Made by a program: the position numbers and the translations under genes | Assembly: GCA_009841115.1 (NCBI GenBank) | Contig: VXML01000031.1 | Coordinates: 3,010 to 67,009 of the forward strand | Reading direction: 5' to 3' | DNA: 64,000 bases | From: Gemmatimonadota bacterium | Lineage (GTDB): Bacteria > Latescibacterota > UBA2968 > UBA8231 | Shown here: positions 8,626 through 18,022 of the stretch, piece after piece | Layout: every line of letters starts with the position of its first letter | Numbering within the stretch: the first letter of the stretch is position 1 | Notes under the pieces: generated by a model | What the model was told of the DNA's origin: nothing | The model's database searches: none | What the model saw: the letters and a program-made list of their open reading frames with translations, nothing else

Positions 8626-9852
8626 TTACTTCTTACCTAGAAACCCCCGCATCAAAACCGCCGTTCCCACAGTCCCTATCCCCGCCAGCAATGCCATGAC
8701 GCCCGCTGCGCCTTGTACCCCCCAAGCCTCGGCCATTGCCCCACTCTGCAAGCGGCCAAAGGGGCCGACGCCAATGGCCACCACCAAGGTGCTCATCGCT
8801 CGGCTTCGCATCTCGTCCGAGGATTCGACCAAGATGATGCTGCTCTGCATAATGCTAAAGCCCGCCTGCCCCAACCCAGAGCAAAACAGCATCAGCAAGG
8901 CAATGCCAAAGGTCCCGCTAAAGGCAAAGGCGATAATGCCCGTACACGCCAACAACGAGCCGGCGACAAAGAGCCATTCGTTGCTCAGCTTACTGCGGCT
9001 TAGCTGGACCGCGGCCAAGCCCACAATCGCCCCACCCCCACTAGCCGCGCCCAACCACCCCATAGCCTCCGGGCCACGACCAAAGACATCGCGTGCGAAA
9101 ACCGGCAGCAGATTCATGTAGGGAAACGCCCAGACGTTCATAAAGATCGTGATGAGAAAAACGCCGAATATCGGAGCAGAAGCCCGCATACTGGCCCACC
9201 CCTGCCGCCCGGCCCACCCCGCCGCCCACGTGCCCGCACTAGGTGCTCTGGAGTCTGTCTTGAGGCCCGACAACAAAACCAGCGCTAGGGCACCTAGCCC
9301 GACCAACACCAACAGAGCACCCAAGCTGCCATAGGCCGCGGTGACATAGCCCGCCGCCAAGGGGCCAGCAATGCGCGTAAATCCTTGAATGACGTTCTCC
9401 AGCACCATGGCATCGACCGTGCGGGACTTGCCGACTAGATCGGGCACCATGCTGCGCCGGGTCGGCCAATCCAGCGCCCAAGAGGCCCCCAATACCAGCG
9501 ACACCACCGACAGATGCCACAACTCAAGCCGCCCCCAAAAGAGCAAGAGAGCCAACAGCCCTGTCCCCAGCACATTGACCAACTGCAAAGTCCAGACGAT
9601 GTAGCGCCGCTTAAAGCGATCGGTAATCACCGAGCCGAACAAACCCATAATCAGCAGGGGGATGGCTCGGTAAAAGCCGATGACCTGGACCCACCACGGA
9701 GAATTAGTCAGCTCCAAAGCCAGCCACCCCAGCGCCAGCATCTCCATCCACATGGCCTGCCACCAGAGGCCGTTGGCCAACCACAGGCGCACGAAATCGC
9801 CGTTGGCCAAGGGTTCGAGGACGCTCCCTCTGGCGAATCTCATACTGCGCAT
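8626..9852 (-). CDS. MFS transporter (MFS-3/enterobactin-exporter-like)
   Basis: 408 residues with about 10-12 membrane segments. The N-terminal region (NGDFVRLWLANGLWWQAMWMEMLALGW, read in part) and the GSVITDRFKRRYIVWTLQ loop resemble the EntS/PF05977 branch of MFS carriers, which export siderophores, macrolides or other small molecules. ATG codons occur at 9852 and 9843; the first is used here. The gene is divergent from ridA, with 73 bases between starts. It is an inner-membrane protein and its substrate is unknown. Confidence 0.88.
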   Translation of the reverse strand: MRSMRFARGSVLEPLANGDFVRLWLANGLWWQAMWMEMLALGWLALELTNSPWWVQVIGFYRAIPLLIMGLFGSVITDRFKRRYIVWTLQLVNVLGTGLLALLLFWGRLELWHLSVVSLVLGASWALDWPTRRSMVPDLVGKSRTVDAMVLENVIQGFTRIAGPLAAGYVTAAYGSLGALLVLVGLGALALVLLSGLKTDSRAPSAGTWAAGWAGRQGWASMRASAPIFGVFLITIFMNVWAFPYMNLLPVFARDVFGRGPEAMGWLGAASGGGAIVGLAAVQLSRSKLSNEWLFVAGSLLACTGIIAFAFSGTFGIALLMLFCSGLGQAGFSIMQSSIILVESSDEMRSRAMSTLVVAIGVGPFGRLQSGAMAEAWGVQGAAGVMALLAGIGTVGTAVLMRGFLGKK

Positions 9853-9925
9853 TGCTCTCTTGCCGGAGTCATTGGGCGTCCTATATTACTCGCGCCAACT
9901 AGCCCGAAGCCATGGGAGATTTAAC

Positions 9926-10381
9926 ATGTCTGTGGAAGAAAAACTAAGAGACCTCAACCTACAACTTCCCCCTCCGCCCCAACCGGCCGGCTCCTATACC
10001 CGTGCCGTGCAAAGCGGCCCTTTGATCTTCGTCTCAGGTCAGTTGCCCCTACTAGCCGGCCAGATCCAATACGCGGGAATAGTAGGCGAGGACTTGGATG
10101 TCGAAGCAGGATATGAGGCTGCCAAGTTGTGCGCTCTCAACGCCCTGAGCGTTCTCAAAGCCGAAACCGGCGACCTCGACTCGGTCTCCATTGTCCGCTT
10201 GGGAGGATACGTAGCCTCGGCACTCGGTTTTTCGGCCCACGCCAACGTGATCAATGGCGCTTCCGATCTGCTGGCCTCAGTCCTTGGAGATAAGGGGATA
10301 CACGCGCGCTTGGCCGTCGGCGTCGCCAGCTTGCCGCTGGGAGCAGCCGTCGAGTTGGAAGTCATCGCCGCCGTAGGCTAG
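9926..10381 (+). CDS. RidA family (YjgF/YER057c/UK114) protein
   Basis: 151 residues from an ATG with GGGAGA upstream. The N terminus (SVEEKLRDLNLQLPPPP) and LIFVSGQLP match the longer Rid subgroup. The C-terminal HARLAVGVASLPLGAAVELEVIA contains the arginine that binds the carboxylate of the substrate in RidA. RidA hydrolyses reactive enamine/imine intermediates such as 2-aminoacrylate; subfamilies may prefer other imines. The gene ends convergently with ftsH, sharing the four bases CTAG as both stop codons. Confidence 0.92.
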   Translation: MSVEEKLRDLNLQLPPPPQPAGSYTRAVQSGPLIFVSGQLPLLAGQIQYAGIVGEDLDVEAGYEAAKLCALNALSVLKAETGDLDSVSIVRLGGYVASALGFSAHANVINGASDLLASVLGDKGIHARLAVGVASLPLGAAVELEVIAAVG

Positions 10382-12282
10382 GAGACCTCGCGCTCTTCTT
10401 CTTCCGACTGCGGAGCATTGCCGTTGGCCTGCGGCTCGGCGGCGGGGCTGTCAGACGACGCCTCTTGCTTGGGTCTAGGTGGTAGCTCTATCCCATGCTC
10501 TGAGAGTAGGTTCCGTAGCTGATCGCCGTCCATCACCTCGTTCTCAAAGAGTATCTCGACGACATCCTCCATCGCCTGCCGATGCTGGGTGAGTAGGTCC
10601 TTGGCCCGCGCGTACCCCGCGCCGATGATGCCCTTGATTTCCTCGTCGATGAGCTTGGCCGTCTCGTCGCTGTACGGGCGGTCGGCCGGGGTCATGCCCA
10701 GTAACTGTTGCGAGCGGTCCGTTCGATGGGCGACCAAGCCAATCCGCTGGCTCATGCCGAACTCTTTGACCATCCGCTCGGCCATTTGCGTGGCCTGCTG
10801 CAAGTCGTTGGCCGCGCCGGTGGATATTTCGCCAAAGACGATCTCCTCGGCCGCCCGACCACCCAAGATCGCCGCCAGGGAATCCTCCAGTTCCTCCTTG
10901 GTCATTAGATAGCGGTCCTCCAGCGGCATATTCAGCGTATAGCCCAAAGCGGCGATGCCTCGCGATACAATGGAGATCTTCTGCACCGGATTGGCTTCGG
11001 GCAAAATCTCGCCGACGATGGCGTGGCCAGCCTCGTGGTACGCGACGATCCGGCGCTCCTTCTCGTTGAGCACCCGGCTTTTGCGCTCCAGCCCAGCCAC
11101 CGAGCGCTCAATCGCCTCTTCCAACTCGGACATGGTGATGGCATCTTTATCTCTCCGCGCCGCCAAGAGGGCCGCTTCATTGACGACATTGGCTAAGTCC
11201 GCGCCAGCAAAACCCGGAGTGCGCACGGCCAGTTTGTGCAGATCTACGTCTGGAGCCAGCTTGACCTCCTTGGCGTGGATCTGGAGGATGGCGGTGCGCC
11301 CCTTGACATCGGGCCGGTCCACAGCCACGGTGCGGTCGAAGCGACCGGGACGCAACAAGGCCGGGTCGAGGATTTCCGGCCGGTTGGTCGCCGCCATGAG
11401 GATCACGCCAGCGTTGGTGTCGAAACCGTCGAGTTCGGTGAGGAGCTGGTTGAGCGTCTGCTCGCGCTCGTCGTGGCCGCCAAACGAGCCAGCCCCCCGG
11501 GCCTTGCCCAAGGCGTCGAGCTCGTCGATGAAGATAATGGCTGGGGCGTGTTTTTTGGCCTGTTCAAAAAGGTCGCGCACGCGCGCGGCCCCTACCCCGA
11601 CGAACATCTCGACAAAATCGGAGCCGCTGAGGGAGAAAAAGGGCACGCTCGCCTCGCCAGCGACGGCCTTGGCCAACAAGGTCTTACCCGTGCCCGGTGA
11701 CCCCACGAGTAAGACCCCGCGCGGAATCCGGCCGCCGAGGGCTTGAAATCGCTCGGGGGTGCGCAAAAATTCGACGATCTCCAGCAGCTCTTCTTTGGCT
11801 TCGTCAATGCCCGCCACGTCGTCGAAGGTAATGCCCGTTCCCTTCTCCATGTACACCTTGGCCTTGCTCTTGCCGATGGACATCAGACCACCGCCCCCTC
11901 CGCTCATGCGACGGATGATAAACAGCCAGATCCCCACGAAGATCAGCGCGGGCAAAATCCACGACAAAAGTTGTGTGAACCAATTGTTGCTAGGCTGGCG
12001 GGTAAACTCGACTTGGTTTTCTTCGAGCAGGCCAATGATTTCGGGATCATCTATGACCGCGGTGCGGAAGCTGATCTCTTGGCCATCGACATTGGCGCGG
12101 CCGTGGATGAACTCGCCGCTGAAGGTACACTCAATGACCTGTCCGCTTTTGATCCACTCCCGGAACTGGCTGTACGGAAGGGTTTCGACTTGGTTGGTGA
12201 AGTAGTTTTGCAGACTCAGGAGCAGGAGCAGCGTAAGGACGGCGTACGCAATGGAAAGCTGGGTCTTTTTTTCGAATTTCAT
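10378..12282 (-). CDS. ftsH: ATP-dependent zinc metalloprotease FtsH
   Basis: 634 residues from the ATG at 12282 (MKFEKKTQL...). Two N-terminal membrane helices (about 8-25 and 108-125) flank a periplasmic domain. The AAA domain has Walker A GSPGTGKT, Walker [10 protein letters not shown] and the second region of homology [20 protein letters not shown]. The protease has HEAGH, with the third zinc ligand in [10 protein letters not shown]. It degrades membrane and some cytosolic proteins at the inner membrane. All catalytic residues are intact. The C-terminal tail is acidic and low in complexity (SEEEEREVS), as is common. It stands alone on its strand, with a 119-base gap to the next gene upstream. 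Confidence 0.97.
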   Translation of the reverse strand: MKFEKKTQLSIAYAVLTLLLLLSLQNYFTNQVETLPYSQFREWIKSGQVIECTFSGEFIHGRANVDGQEISFRTAVIDDPEIIGLLEENQVEFTRQPSNNWFTQLLSWILPALIFVGIWLFIIRRMSGGGGGLMSIGKSKAKVYMEKGTGITFDDVAGIDEAKEELLEIVEFLRTPERFQALGGRIPRGVLLVGSPGTGKTLLAKAVAGEASVPFFSLSGSDFVEMFVGVGAARVRDLFEQAKKHAPAIIFIDELDALGKARGAGSFGGHDEREQTLNQLLTELDGFDTNAGVILMAATNRPEILDPALLRPGRFDRTVAVDRPDVKGRTAILQIHAKEVKLAPDVDLHKLAVRTPGFAGADLANVVNEAALLAARRDKDAITMSELEEAIERSVAGLERKSRVLNEKERRIVAYHEAGHAIVGEILPEANPVQKISIVSRGIAALGYTLNMPLEDRYLMTKEELEDSLAAILGGRAAEEIVFGEISTGAANDLQQATQMAERMVKEFGMSQRIGLVAHRTDRSQQLLGMTPADRPYSDETAKLIDEEIKGIIGAGYARAKDLLTQHRQAMEDVVEILFENEVMDGDQLRNLLSEHGIELPPRPKQEASSDSPAAEPQANGNAPQSEEEEREVS

Positions 12283-12401
12283 GCGTTGTTTTCCGATGCC
12301 AGGACGCGCTCTTCCACCCACAGTACGCAAGGGCAAAAGTGCCAACTTGGGGCGGTTTTGAAGATAACCGGCGGCCTAGATAGGGTCAAGGTGAGGGGCT
12401 G

Positions 12402-13652
12402 CTAGCCGAGCAGGCCGGGTGTTTCTAGTACCTCCTTGAGCCGAGCGAGGAATCGGGCGGCCAGCGCGCCATCGACGACGCGGTGATCCGCGGCCAAAGT
12501 CAGGGTTAGCTGCGGGCGCACGGCAAATGCGTCTGTCCCGGAGGCTACTACCCTGTTCTCTATGGCCCCAACGGCTAGGATTGCCACTTGTGGAGGGTTG
12601 ATGATCGCAGTAAAGCGGGAGACGCCGAACATGCCCAAATTCGAGATGGTAAAGGTGCCGCCCAGCATGTCGTCGGGGCCTAGCTCTCCTCGACGAGCCG
12701 CGTCGATCAGCCGCGTTCCTTCTAAGGCAATTTCCTCGACCGTCTTTTCGGCTGCGTCGCGAATGACTGGAACTACCAAACCCTGCTCGGCCGCCACGGC
12801 AACGCCGATGTTGATTAGGGAGGCATAGCGGAAGTGATCGCCCTCTGCCAAGCTGTTGACGCGAGGGAATTCCCTGAGGGTGCGGGCTGTGGCTTTGACG
12901 ATCAAATCGTTGAAGGAGATTTTTTTGCCTTCTAGCTGGTAACCGGTGCGGAATTGCTTCAACCACACGGCCGACACGTCCATGCTGATGTGAATGTGTG
13001 GGATCTGTTGGTAGCTAGCCGTCAGCCGCTCGGCGGCCACTTGCTCGGCCCGGCTCAGTTCAATCAGCCCTTCGGCGACCGGGGCTGCTGGGGTTGGAGC
13101 CGGGGCTAGCCGAGCTTGCTCAACCAAGGCCAGCACATCGGCGCTGACGATCCGGCCCCCAGGACCACTGCCGTTGACGCCGGACAGGTCGAGGCTGTGC
13201 TCGGCGGCTATTTTTCGCGCTTTGGGCGAGGTCTTATGCGGCCGACGCCCATCGGCATCTGCGGAAGGAGTTGGAGCCTGCGGGGCTGGAATTGGCGCGG
13301 CCGGAGTTGGTGGAGCAGCAGGAGTTGGAGTTGCCGGTGGAGTCGGGTCGCTCGGAGCAGCGGTAGGAACTGGGTCACTCGGAGCAACAGCGACGTACGA
13401 GTCGATGTCTTCGTCCGCAGCCGCAATGACGCCGATTGTCGTCGATACCGGTACTTCCTGGCCGACCGGCACCAGAATTTTGCGCAATATCCCGTCGGCC
13501 TGCGCTTCGACTTCCATCGTCACCTTGTCGGTGGCGATTTCCAACAGGGCCTGGCCCTTTTGCACTTCCTGGCCTTCTTCTACCAACCAAGCGCTTATTG
13601 CGCCGCTTTCCATGGTCAGCCCCAATTTGGGCATGACGATCTCAGTAGCCAT
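12402..13652 (-). CDS. 2-oxo acid dehydrogenase E2 (dihydrolipoyl acyltransferase)
   Basis: 416 residues from the ATG at 13652 with GAGAGA upstream. Domains in order: a lipoyl domain (1-76) with the lipoylated lysine in ATDKVTMEV; a Pro/Ala-rich linker (about 85-130); a peripheral-subunit-binding domain (about 136-170, SPKARKIAAEHSLDL...GRIVSADV); and an acetyltransferase core with TISNLGMFG and DHRVVDGA, the catalytic His/Asp. It transfers acyl groups from lipoate to CoA in a pyruvate, branched-chain or acetoin dehydrogenase complex. No E1 or E3 gene lies nearby, so the complex type cannot be named. Confidence 0.94.
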   Translation of the reverse strand: MATEIVMPKLGLTMESGAISAWLVEEGQEVQKGQALLEIATDKVTMEVEAQADGILRKILVPVGQEVPVSTTIGVIAAADEDIDSYVAVAPSDPVPTAAPSDPTPPATPTPAAPPTPAAPIPAPQAPTPSADADGRRPHKTSPKARKIAAEHSLDLSGVNGSGPGGRIVSADVLALVEQARLAPAPTPAAPVAEGLIELSRAEQVAAERLTASYQQIPHIHISMDVSAVWLKQFRTGYQLEGKKISFNDLIVKATARTLREFPRVNSLAEGDHFRYASLINIGVAVAAEQGLVVPVIRDAAEKTVEEIALEGTRLIDAARRGELGPDDMLGGTFTISNLGMFGVSRFTAIINPPQVAILAVGAIENRVVASGTDAFAVRPQLTLTLAADHRVVDGALAARFLARLKEVLETPGLLG

Positions 13653-13834
13653 ATCTCTCTCAGTCTGAAGGGATGCAAAGTCAGCCTTGTAAAATAATTG
13701 GCGAGAAAAGCTGGTCAATGCAGCGCGCGTCTGTCGCGGGCTTTCGTTCCACCAAGTGACCGGCTATATTGACCTCCGGCGCATTGCAAACGCCCTTGCT
13801 TTTTTCTCCATCAAACGCGCGACGAGCGGACACC

Positions 13835-14296
13835 TTGGCGGCAATCACCCGCGACTTTACGGCTACTACCTTTGTCGTCCACGAGGGAGCCACCCTCTTA
13901 CTGTGGCACAAGAAAATGCAGGCTTGGCTGCCCCCGGGCGGGCACATCGACCCAGGCGAACTGCCCGAAGAAGCCGCCCTCCGCGAAGTCCGTGAAGAAA
14001 CCGGGCTGACCGTCGAGTTGTTGGGCCAACAAGAGCAATGGGGACGGGTCGCCGTTCTGTACCGCCCCGCGTGTATCCTCCTAGAGGACATCGAACCGGG
14101 CCATCAGCACATAGACCTGATTTATTTTAGCCGCGTGGTAAGCGGGCACGCCCGCGTCAATCCTCGCGAATCCACGCAATTGCGCTGGTGCGACCACGCC
14201 GCCTTGGGCGATGCGGCCATCGCCGAGGACATCCGCATCCTCGGACGCCGCGCCATTGCATCCATCGACGCGGGAGAAGTGATAAGCTGTGGCTAG
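13835..14296 (+). CDS. NUDIX hydrolase
   Basis: 153 residues if the TTG at 13835 is used. A TTG at 13769 in the same frame would add 22 residues that do not look like the family; no ATG or GTG start exists before the domain. The Nudix box GGHIDPGELPEEAALREVREETGL is complete (Gx5Ex7REUxEExGU). Such enzymes cleave nucleoside diphosphates linked to another moiety, using magnesium. It overlaps the HDAC-like gene by 8 bases, so the two are translationally linked. The substrate is unknown. Confidence 0.87.
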   Translation: MAAITRDFTATTFVVHEGATLLLWHKKMQAWLPPGGHIDPGELPEEAALREVREETGLTVELLGQQEQWGRVAVLYRPACILLEDIEPGHQHIDLIYFSRVVSGHARVNPRESTQLRWCDHAALGDAAIAEDIRILGRRAIASIDAGEVISCG

Positions 14297-15233
14297 GACC
14301 GCCTTGATCTATCACCCCGACGTCTTGTTGCACGACACGGGCGAGGGGCATCCAGAGCGCAGCGCGCGCTTGGAATCCATTGTTCAACACTTAAAAGACC
14401 GCTCGCTGTGGGACGAAGTGCTGCACCTCCAGCCGCAGCCAGCACCGCGTCACTCCCTGCTCAGAGCCCACTCACCAGTCCACTTGGACCGAGTAGCAGA
14501 CCTCTCACAGGTCGAGTATTCTGTCTATGTGAGCCGTGATAGCGAATTCTCTTCAGGCACGTACCGTGCCACCCTCTTAGCGGCCGGAGCTCCCTTAACC
14601 GCCATCGACGCCCTACTCGCCGGCCACGCCGACCATGCTTTCTGCTGCATGAGACCCCCGGGTCATCACGCCGAAGTCGAACAAATCATGGGCTTTTGCT
14701 TCTTCAACAATGTGGCGGTCGCCGCTCACTACTTGCGGGCCGAATGCGGCTGCGACAAAGTGGCGATCATCGACTGGGATGTCCATCACGGCAATGGCAC
14801 GCAGCACATCTTTGAAGAAGACGGCTCAGTGTTTTTTTCCAGCATCCACCAATCCCCCCTCTATCCGGGCACTGGTGCGGCCGATGAGCGTGGGATCGGA
14901 GCAGGACGCGGCCAAACCCTGAATGTCCCGGTCCCGGCCGGTAGCACTGATGCCGATTACCTCCGCCACTTCACCGACACCATCATTCCAGCCATAGACC
15001 AGTTCCAACCCGATTTCATCCTCCTGTCAGCCGGTTTTGACGCCCATCGCAGTGATCCCCTCGGGCAAATCCTGCTCAGCGCAGAGGGCTATGGTCAGCT
15101 AACCGAGTTAGTACTCCAGCTCGCCACCCACCACTGCGAGGGCCGCCTCGTCTCCCTGCTAGAGGGCGGATACGACTTAGAGGGAACCGCGACTTCCGTG
15201 GCCGCTCACCTAAGCGCTCTGCTCGCGTCTTGA
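14289..15233 (+). CDS. Histone-deacetylase-family (class II-like) deacetylase
   Basis: 314 residues from a GTG that overlaps the NUDIX stop. Class II HDAC/acetylpolyamine amidohydrolase motifs are clear: YHPDVLLHDTGEGHPERSARL near the start, RPPGHHAE with the catalytic His pair, DWDVHHGNGTQ with the zinc Asp/His, LSAGFDAH, and EGGYDLEG. It would remove acyl groups from lysine or small amines using zinc. Cytosolic. The 3' end overlaps the convergent methyltransferase gene by 28 bases. Confidence 0.94.
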   Translation: MARTALIYHPDVLLHDTGEGHPERSARLESIVQHLKDRSLWDEVLHLQPQPAPRHSLLRAHSPVHLDRVADLSQVEYSVYVSRDSEFSSGTYRATLLAAGAPLTAIDALLAGHADHAFCCMRPPGHHAEVEQIMGFCFFNNVAVAAHYLRAECGCDKVAIIDWDVHHGNGTQHIFEEDGSVFFSSIHQSPLYPGTGAADERGIGAGRGQTLNVPVPAGSTDADYLRHFTDTIIPAIDQFQPDFILLSAGFDAHRSDPLGQILLSAEGYGQLTELVLQLATHHCEGRLVSLLEGGYDLEGTATSVAAHLSALLAS

Positions 15234-15922
15234 GGCTTGGTAAATACGTAGATAGAGACTTGGTACTCGACTGAATTCCACGTCTCGATTCGCGTTTCCC
15301 GCCGCTGACTATAGCCTTGGGCGACAAGCCGGGATACGAAGGCAGCGGCGTCCTTGCGCTGAGGATCCCCGAGGTAAAAGCGACCACCGGGTAGCAGTAG
15401 TTTGCGCAAAATGCGTTCGAGATAGCGGTGATTCTTCTTTTCATAGACAATGTCCGACCCCACCAAGCACTCGTACTGCCCTCCTACAGGATTGCGCCAA
15501 TCCAAGTAGGCCACCCGGTGGTTGTGCTGGACTTTGTTGAGCCGGGCATTGTGGACGGCAAAAATCAGCGCATCCTCGACAAAATCAGTCGCTTCGACGC
15601 GCCAACCGAGCTTGGCTAAGGCAATGCCTACTAGCCCCAAGCCGCAGCCTAATTCGCAGGTCCAACCTCTGGGGATTGGCTCCTCGGCGTGGCAAAACCA
15701 CTGGGCCATGGCCAATGCCGTCGGCCACAGCTCGGCCCAATAGGGAAAGCGCTCCACCCTCTGGAGCCGCCCTTCACGCTCGATCATGCGGTCCACCAAG
15801 GCATCTACATTGCCGACTGCCGTCATCTGCAACTCGCAGCCGGTTGCCAAGGTGCGGCGCACCTGTCGAGTGTCGTATTTGCTCAGGGTGCGGCGAATCT
15901 GCCGGTCGCCGTAGCGCCTCAC
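15206..15922 (-). CDS. Class I SAM-dependent methyltransferase (METTL21/lysine-MTase-like)
   Basis: 238 residues from a GTG that overlaps the nitrilase stop (GTGA). The SAM motif I is CELGCGLGLVGIALA, with ATDF for the ribose-binding acidic residue and a later SDIVYEKKNH resembling the DVIY/DxxY post-II motif of the PF10294 group. That group methylates protein lysines or nicotinamide-like substrates, and the true target is unknown. It ends a minus-strand run of MocA-like, XdhC and nitrilase genes and overlaps the convergent deacetylase gene, an unusual arrangement for two potential protein-modification enzymes. Confidence 0.85.
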   Translation of the reverse strand: MRRYGDRQIRRTLSKYDTRQVRRTLATGCELQMTAVGNVDALVDRMIEREGRLQRVERFPYWAELWPTALAMAQWFCHAEEPIPRGWTCELGCGLGLVGIALAKLGWRVEATDFVEDALIFAVHNARLNKVQHNHRVAYLDWRNPVGGQYECLVGSDIVYEKKNHRYLERILRKLLLPGGRFYLGDPQRKDAAAFVSRLVAQGYSQRRETRIETWNSVEYQVSIYVFTKPQDASRALR

Positions 15923-16929
15923 GGCTGCCGGGTTATCCTCTGCTTAACCTCGGCGATGCGATCTTCGTTCATGGCGACGGTGTGATTGTCCTCTGCGGAA
16001 AAACTGCCCTGCGGATAGTACGGCTGTCCGTACATAGGGTACGCCTCGCTGCGCAGGTGGGCCAAGGTGTGATGGCCAGCGCGCCGCTTACGGATGTGCC
16101 GCAAGGTCCCAATATCGACTTCGGAGACGACGATTTTCTCCCCTGGCCCCGGGTCGGCTTGCGCGAGGATGCGACCGTCGAAATCGACTACCATTGAGCC
16201 GCCCGGCCAAGAAAAAGGCGGATAGTGACTCAACTCGGCCCCTTGGTTGGCGGCGAGCACATACGCCGTATTCTCCAAGGCCCGACAGCGATTGACCGTC
16301 GTCCACCAATCCATCGGCGGCGTCGCACCCCAAGGATCCATATAGGCCGAGACGCGGACGAGGATTTCAGCGCCGTTGGCTGTGAGCTGGCGCAGTGGCT
16401 CGGGAAAGAGCCAGTCGTAACAAATCGCCGCGCCAATGCAACCGATGGGCGTCTGGGCCACCGGGAACAGTTCGTCCTCGTAGTCGGCCAAGTCGTGGGG
16501 ACTGGCGTGGACTTCCCAAGGGATCCAAGGATTGACTTTGCGGTATTTGTACCACAGCCCTTCCGGCCCGAGCAGGCAGGTCGTGTTGAACACCTTGCCC
16601 GGCCATTGGGGATCCTCTTCGAGGAAGGTGGCCGTTTGGATGTACACACCCAATTCGCGGGCCTTGTCCTCCAAGCGGGCCGTGTGCTCGTTGGGAATGG
16701 GAACGGCCAATTTGGCCAGCAAGCTCTTGGCGGTGGGATAGATCGGGGCAGCGTGGCCAAATTCGGGAAAGGCCAGCAGTTTGACGTCCATAAACGGCCC
16801 GTAGCCTTCAACAGCCATATCGACCATTTCGACCATGCGAGCTGTGTTGCGGGCCATTTCAGCGCGGTCAGTGGGATTGGGTTGGTCAACCTGACAGGCG
16901 GCCACCCCGTAGCGCAGTTCATCCCCCAT
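15919..16929 (-). CDS. Carbon-nitrogen hydrolase (nitrilase superfamily)
   Basis: 336 residues. The catalytic triad of the nitrilase superfamily is readable: Glu in LLAFPEFGH, Lys in KYRKVNPW and Cys in GAAICYDWLFPE. The family hydrolyses amides, carbamoyl groups or nitriles. The start overlaps the end of xdhC by 11 bases and the end overlaps the methyltransferase start by 4, so the operon is tightly packed. Next to molybdenum-hydroxylase maturation genes, a role in purine, hydantoin or N-heterocycle breakdown is a reasonable inference but unproven. Confidence 0.9.
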   Translation of the reverse strand: MGDELRYGVAACQVDQPNPTDRAEMARNTARMVEMVDMAVEGYGPFMDVKLLAFPEFGHAAPIYPTAKSLLAKLAVPIPNEHTARLEDKARELGVYIQTATFLEEDPQWPGKVFNTTCLLGPEGLWYKYRKVNPWIPWEVHASPHDLADYEDELFPVAQTPIGCIGAAICYDWLFPEPLRQLTANGAEILVRVSAYMDPWGATPPMDWWTTVNRCRALENTAYVLAANQGAELSHYPPFSWPGGSMVVDFDGRILAQADPGPGEKIVVSEVDIGTLRHIRKRRAGHHTLAHLRSEAYPMYGQPYYPQGSFSAEDNHTVAMNEDRIAEVKQRITRQP

Positions 16930-18019
16930 GAGTTTTTCTCTTCGTCTTCCACACTTTGGGTGTTCCGCGCCGCTGCTCGATCAACTCGGCGACGACGCTG
17001 ACCGCGATCTCGGCCGGGGTATCCGCCCCAATGTTGACTCCAATCGGTGCAAAGACGGCGTCCAAGCGCTGCGGGTCCCCGCCGCGCTCGGCGATTCGCC
17101 GCCACAAAATGAGCTTCTTGCGCTCGCTGCCCAGCATTCCGATGTAGCGCGCTGATGTCTTGATCGCCCCTTCGACGACGATTTCGTCGTGCTGGTGACC
17201 GCGAGTCGCCGCGATAATGTAGGACTGGTCGTCGATGGGCAAATTGGCGAATACCTCCTCCATGCCGGCGACTAAACATTCGTCGGCCTGCGGATGTCGC
17301 TCCGCATTGGCAAATGTCGGGCGGTCGTCAATGAGGACGACGCGGAAGCCCACGTTTTTGGCCAGCGCACAAATCTGTCCGCCTACATGCCCCCCGCCGA
17401 AGACGTAGAGTACAGGCTCGGGCAAGAATGGCTCGATAAATACCTCCGAGGTTTCTCCCAGCTTGGCGCTCGGGTCCAGCGCGCACACTAGGCCGCGCTC
17501 GCGCTCGAGCACTTCGGGTAAGCGTTCCTCCACCTGTAGGTCGGCTTCGGACGTGCCCAGCGAGCCGTGGGTACTGCCGTCGGCCCCCAGCCACAACCGC
17601 CCCTCCCCGGTGTTGTCAAAACGGCTTTTGAGTAGGGTCGCCAGCGCGCAACCACTGCGCGTCTGACGCGCCGCTAGTACTTGTCTATAGAAGTCGGCTC
17701 CCTCGTCCGGCTCAATGACTTCGGTGTAAATCCGCACGCTGCCACCGCAATTTAAGCCGCTTTCCCCGGCTTGTTTTTCCGTCATGGTGTAGCGCATGAG
17801 CTGGTTTTCTCCGGTCTCCAGCGCGATGCGGCCAGCGCTCAAGACCTCGGCTTCGAGGCATCCGCCGCCAATGGTGCCGACGATGTCCCCTTCCTCGGCG
17901 ACGATCATTTTGGCCCGTCCGCTCATGGGAATCGAGCCGGTACTCCACACGAGCGAGGCCAACGCCATGCGCTCTCCTTGCTCCTTGCGCCGAACAACTT
18001 CAGTGAGAATGTCTTCCAT
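16919..18019 (-). CDS. XdhC family protein (molybdenum hydroxylase maturation)
   Basis: 366 residues. N-terminal XdhC/CoxI domain: LASLVWSTGSIPMSGRAKMIV and GTIGGGCLEAEV. C-terminal Rossmann-like XdhC_C domain: VLYVFGGGHVGGQICALA, VLIDDRPTFAN and AATRGHQHDE. XdhC binds molybdenum cofactor, aids its sulfuration and delivers it to xanthine-dehydrogenase-type enzymes. It is encoded 3 bases after the MocA-like gene and overlaps the nitrilase gene. No molybdenum hydroxylase subunit is in the window, so the client enzyme lies elsewhere. Confidence 0.93.
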   Translation of the reverse strand: MEDILTEVVRRKEQGERMALASLVWSTGSIPMSGRAKMIVAEEGDIVGTIGGGCLEAEVLSAGRIALETGENQLMRYTMTEKQAGESGLNCGGSVRIYTEVIEPDEGADFYRQVLAARQTRSGCALATLLKSRFDNTGEGRLWLGADGSTHGSLGTSEADLQVEERLPEVLERERGLVCALDPSAKLGETSEVFIEPFLPEPVLYVFGGGHVGGQICALAKNVGFRVVLIDDRPTFANAERHPQADECLVAGMEEVFANLPIDDQSYIIAATRGHQHDEIVVEGAIKTSARYIGMLGSERKKLILWRRIAERGGDPQRLDAVFAPIGVNIGADTPAEIAVSVVAELIEQRRGTPKVWKTKRKTHGG

Positions 18020-18022
18020 AAT

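Noticed and set aside
10955..11746. 263-residue plus-strand frame opposite ftsH
   Set aside because: It is antisense to the AAA domain of ftsH, with Ser/Ala/Arg-biased composition and no motif.
16225..17001. 258-residue plus-strand frame opposite the nitrilase gene
   Set aside because: The nitrilase triad and length on the minus strand are convincing; the opposite frame has no domain and no ribosome site.
16230..17279. 349-residue minus-strand frame across the nitrilase/xdhC junction
   Set aside because: It runs in another frame through parts of two well-supported genes and is Arg/Ser-rich without motifs.
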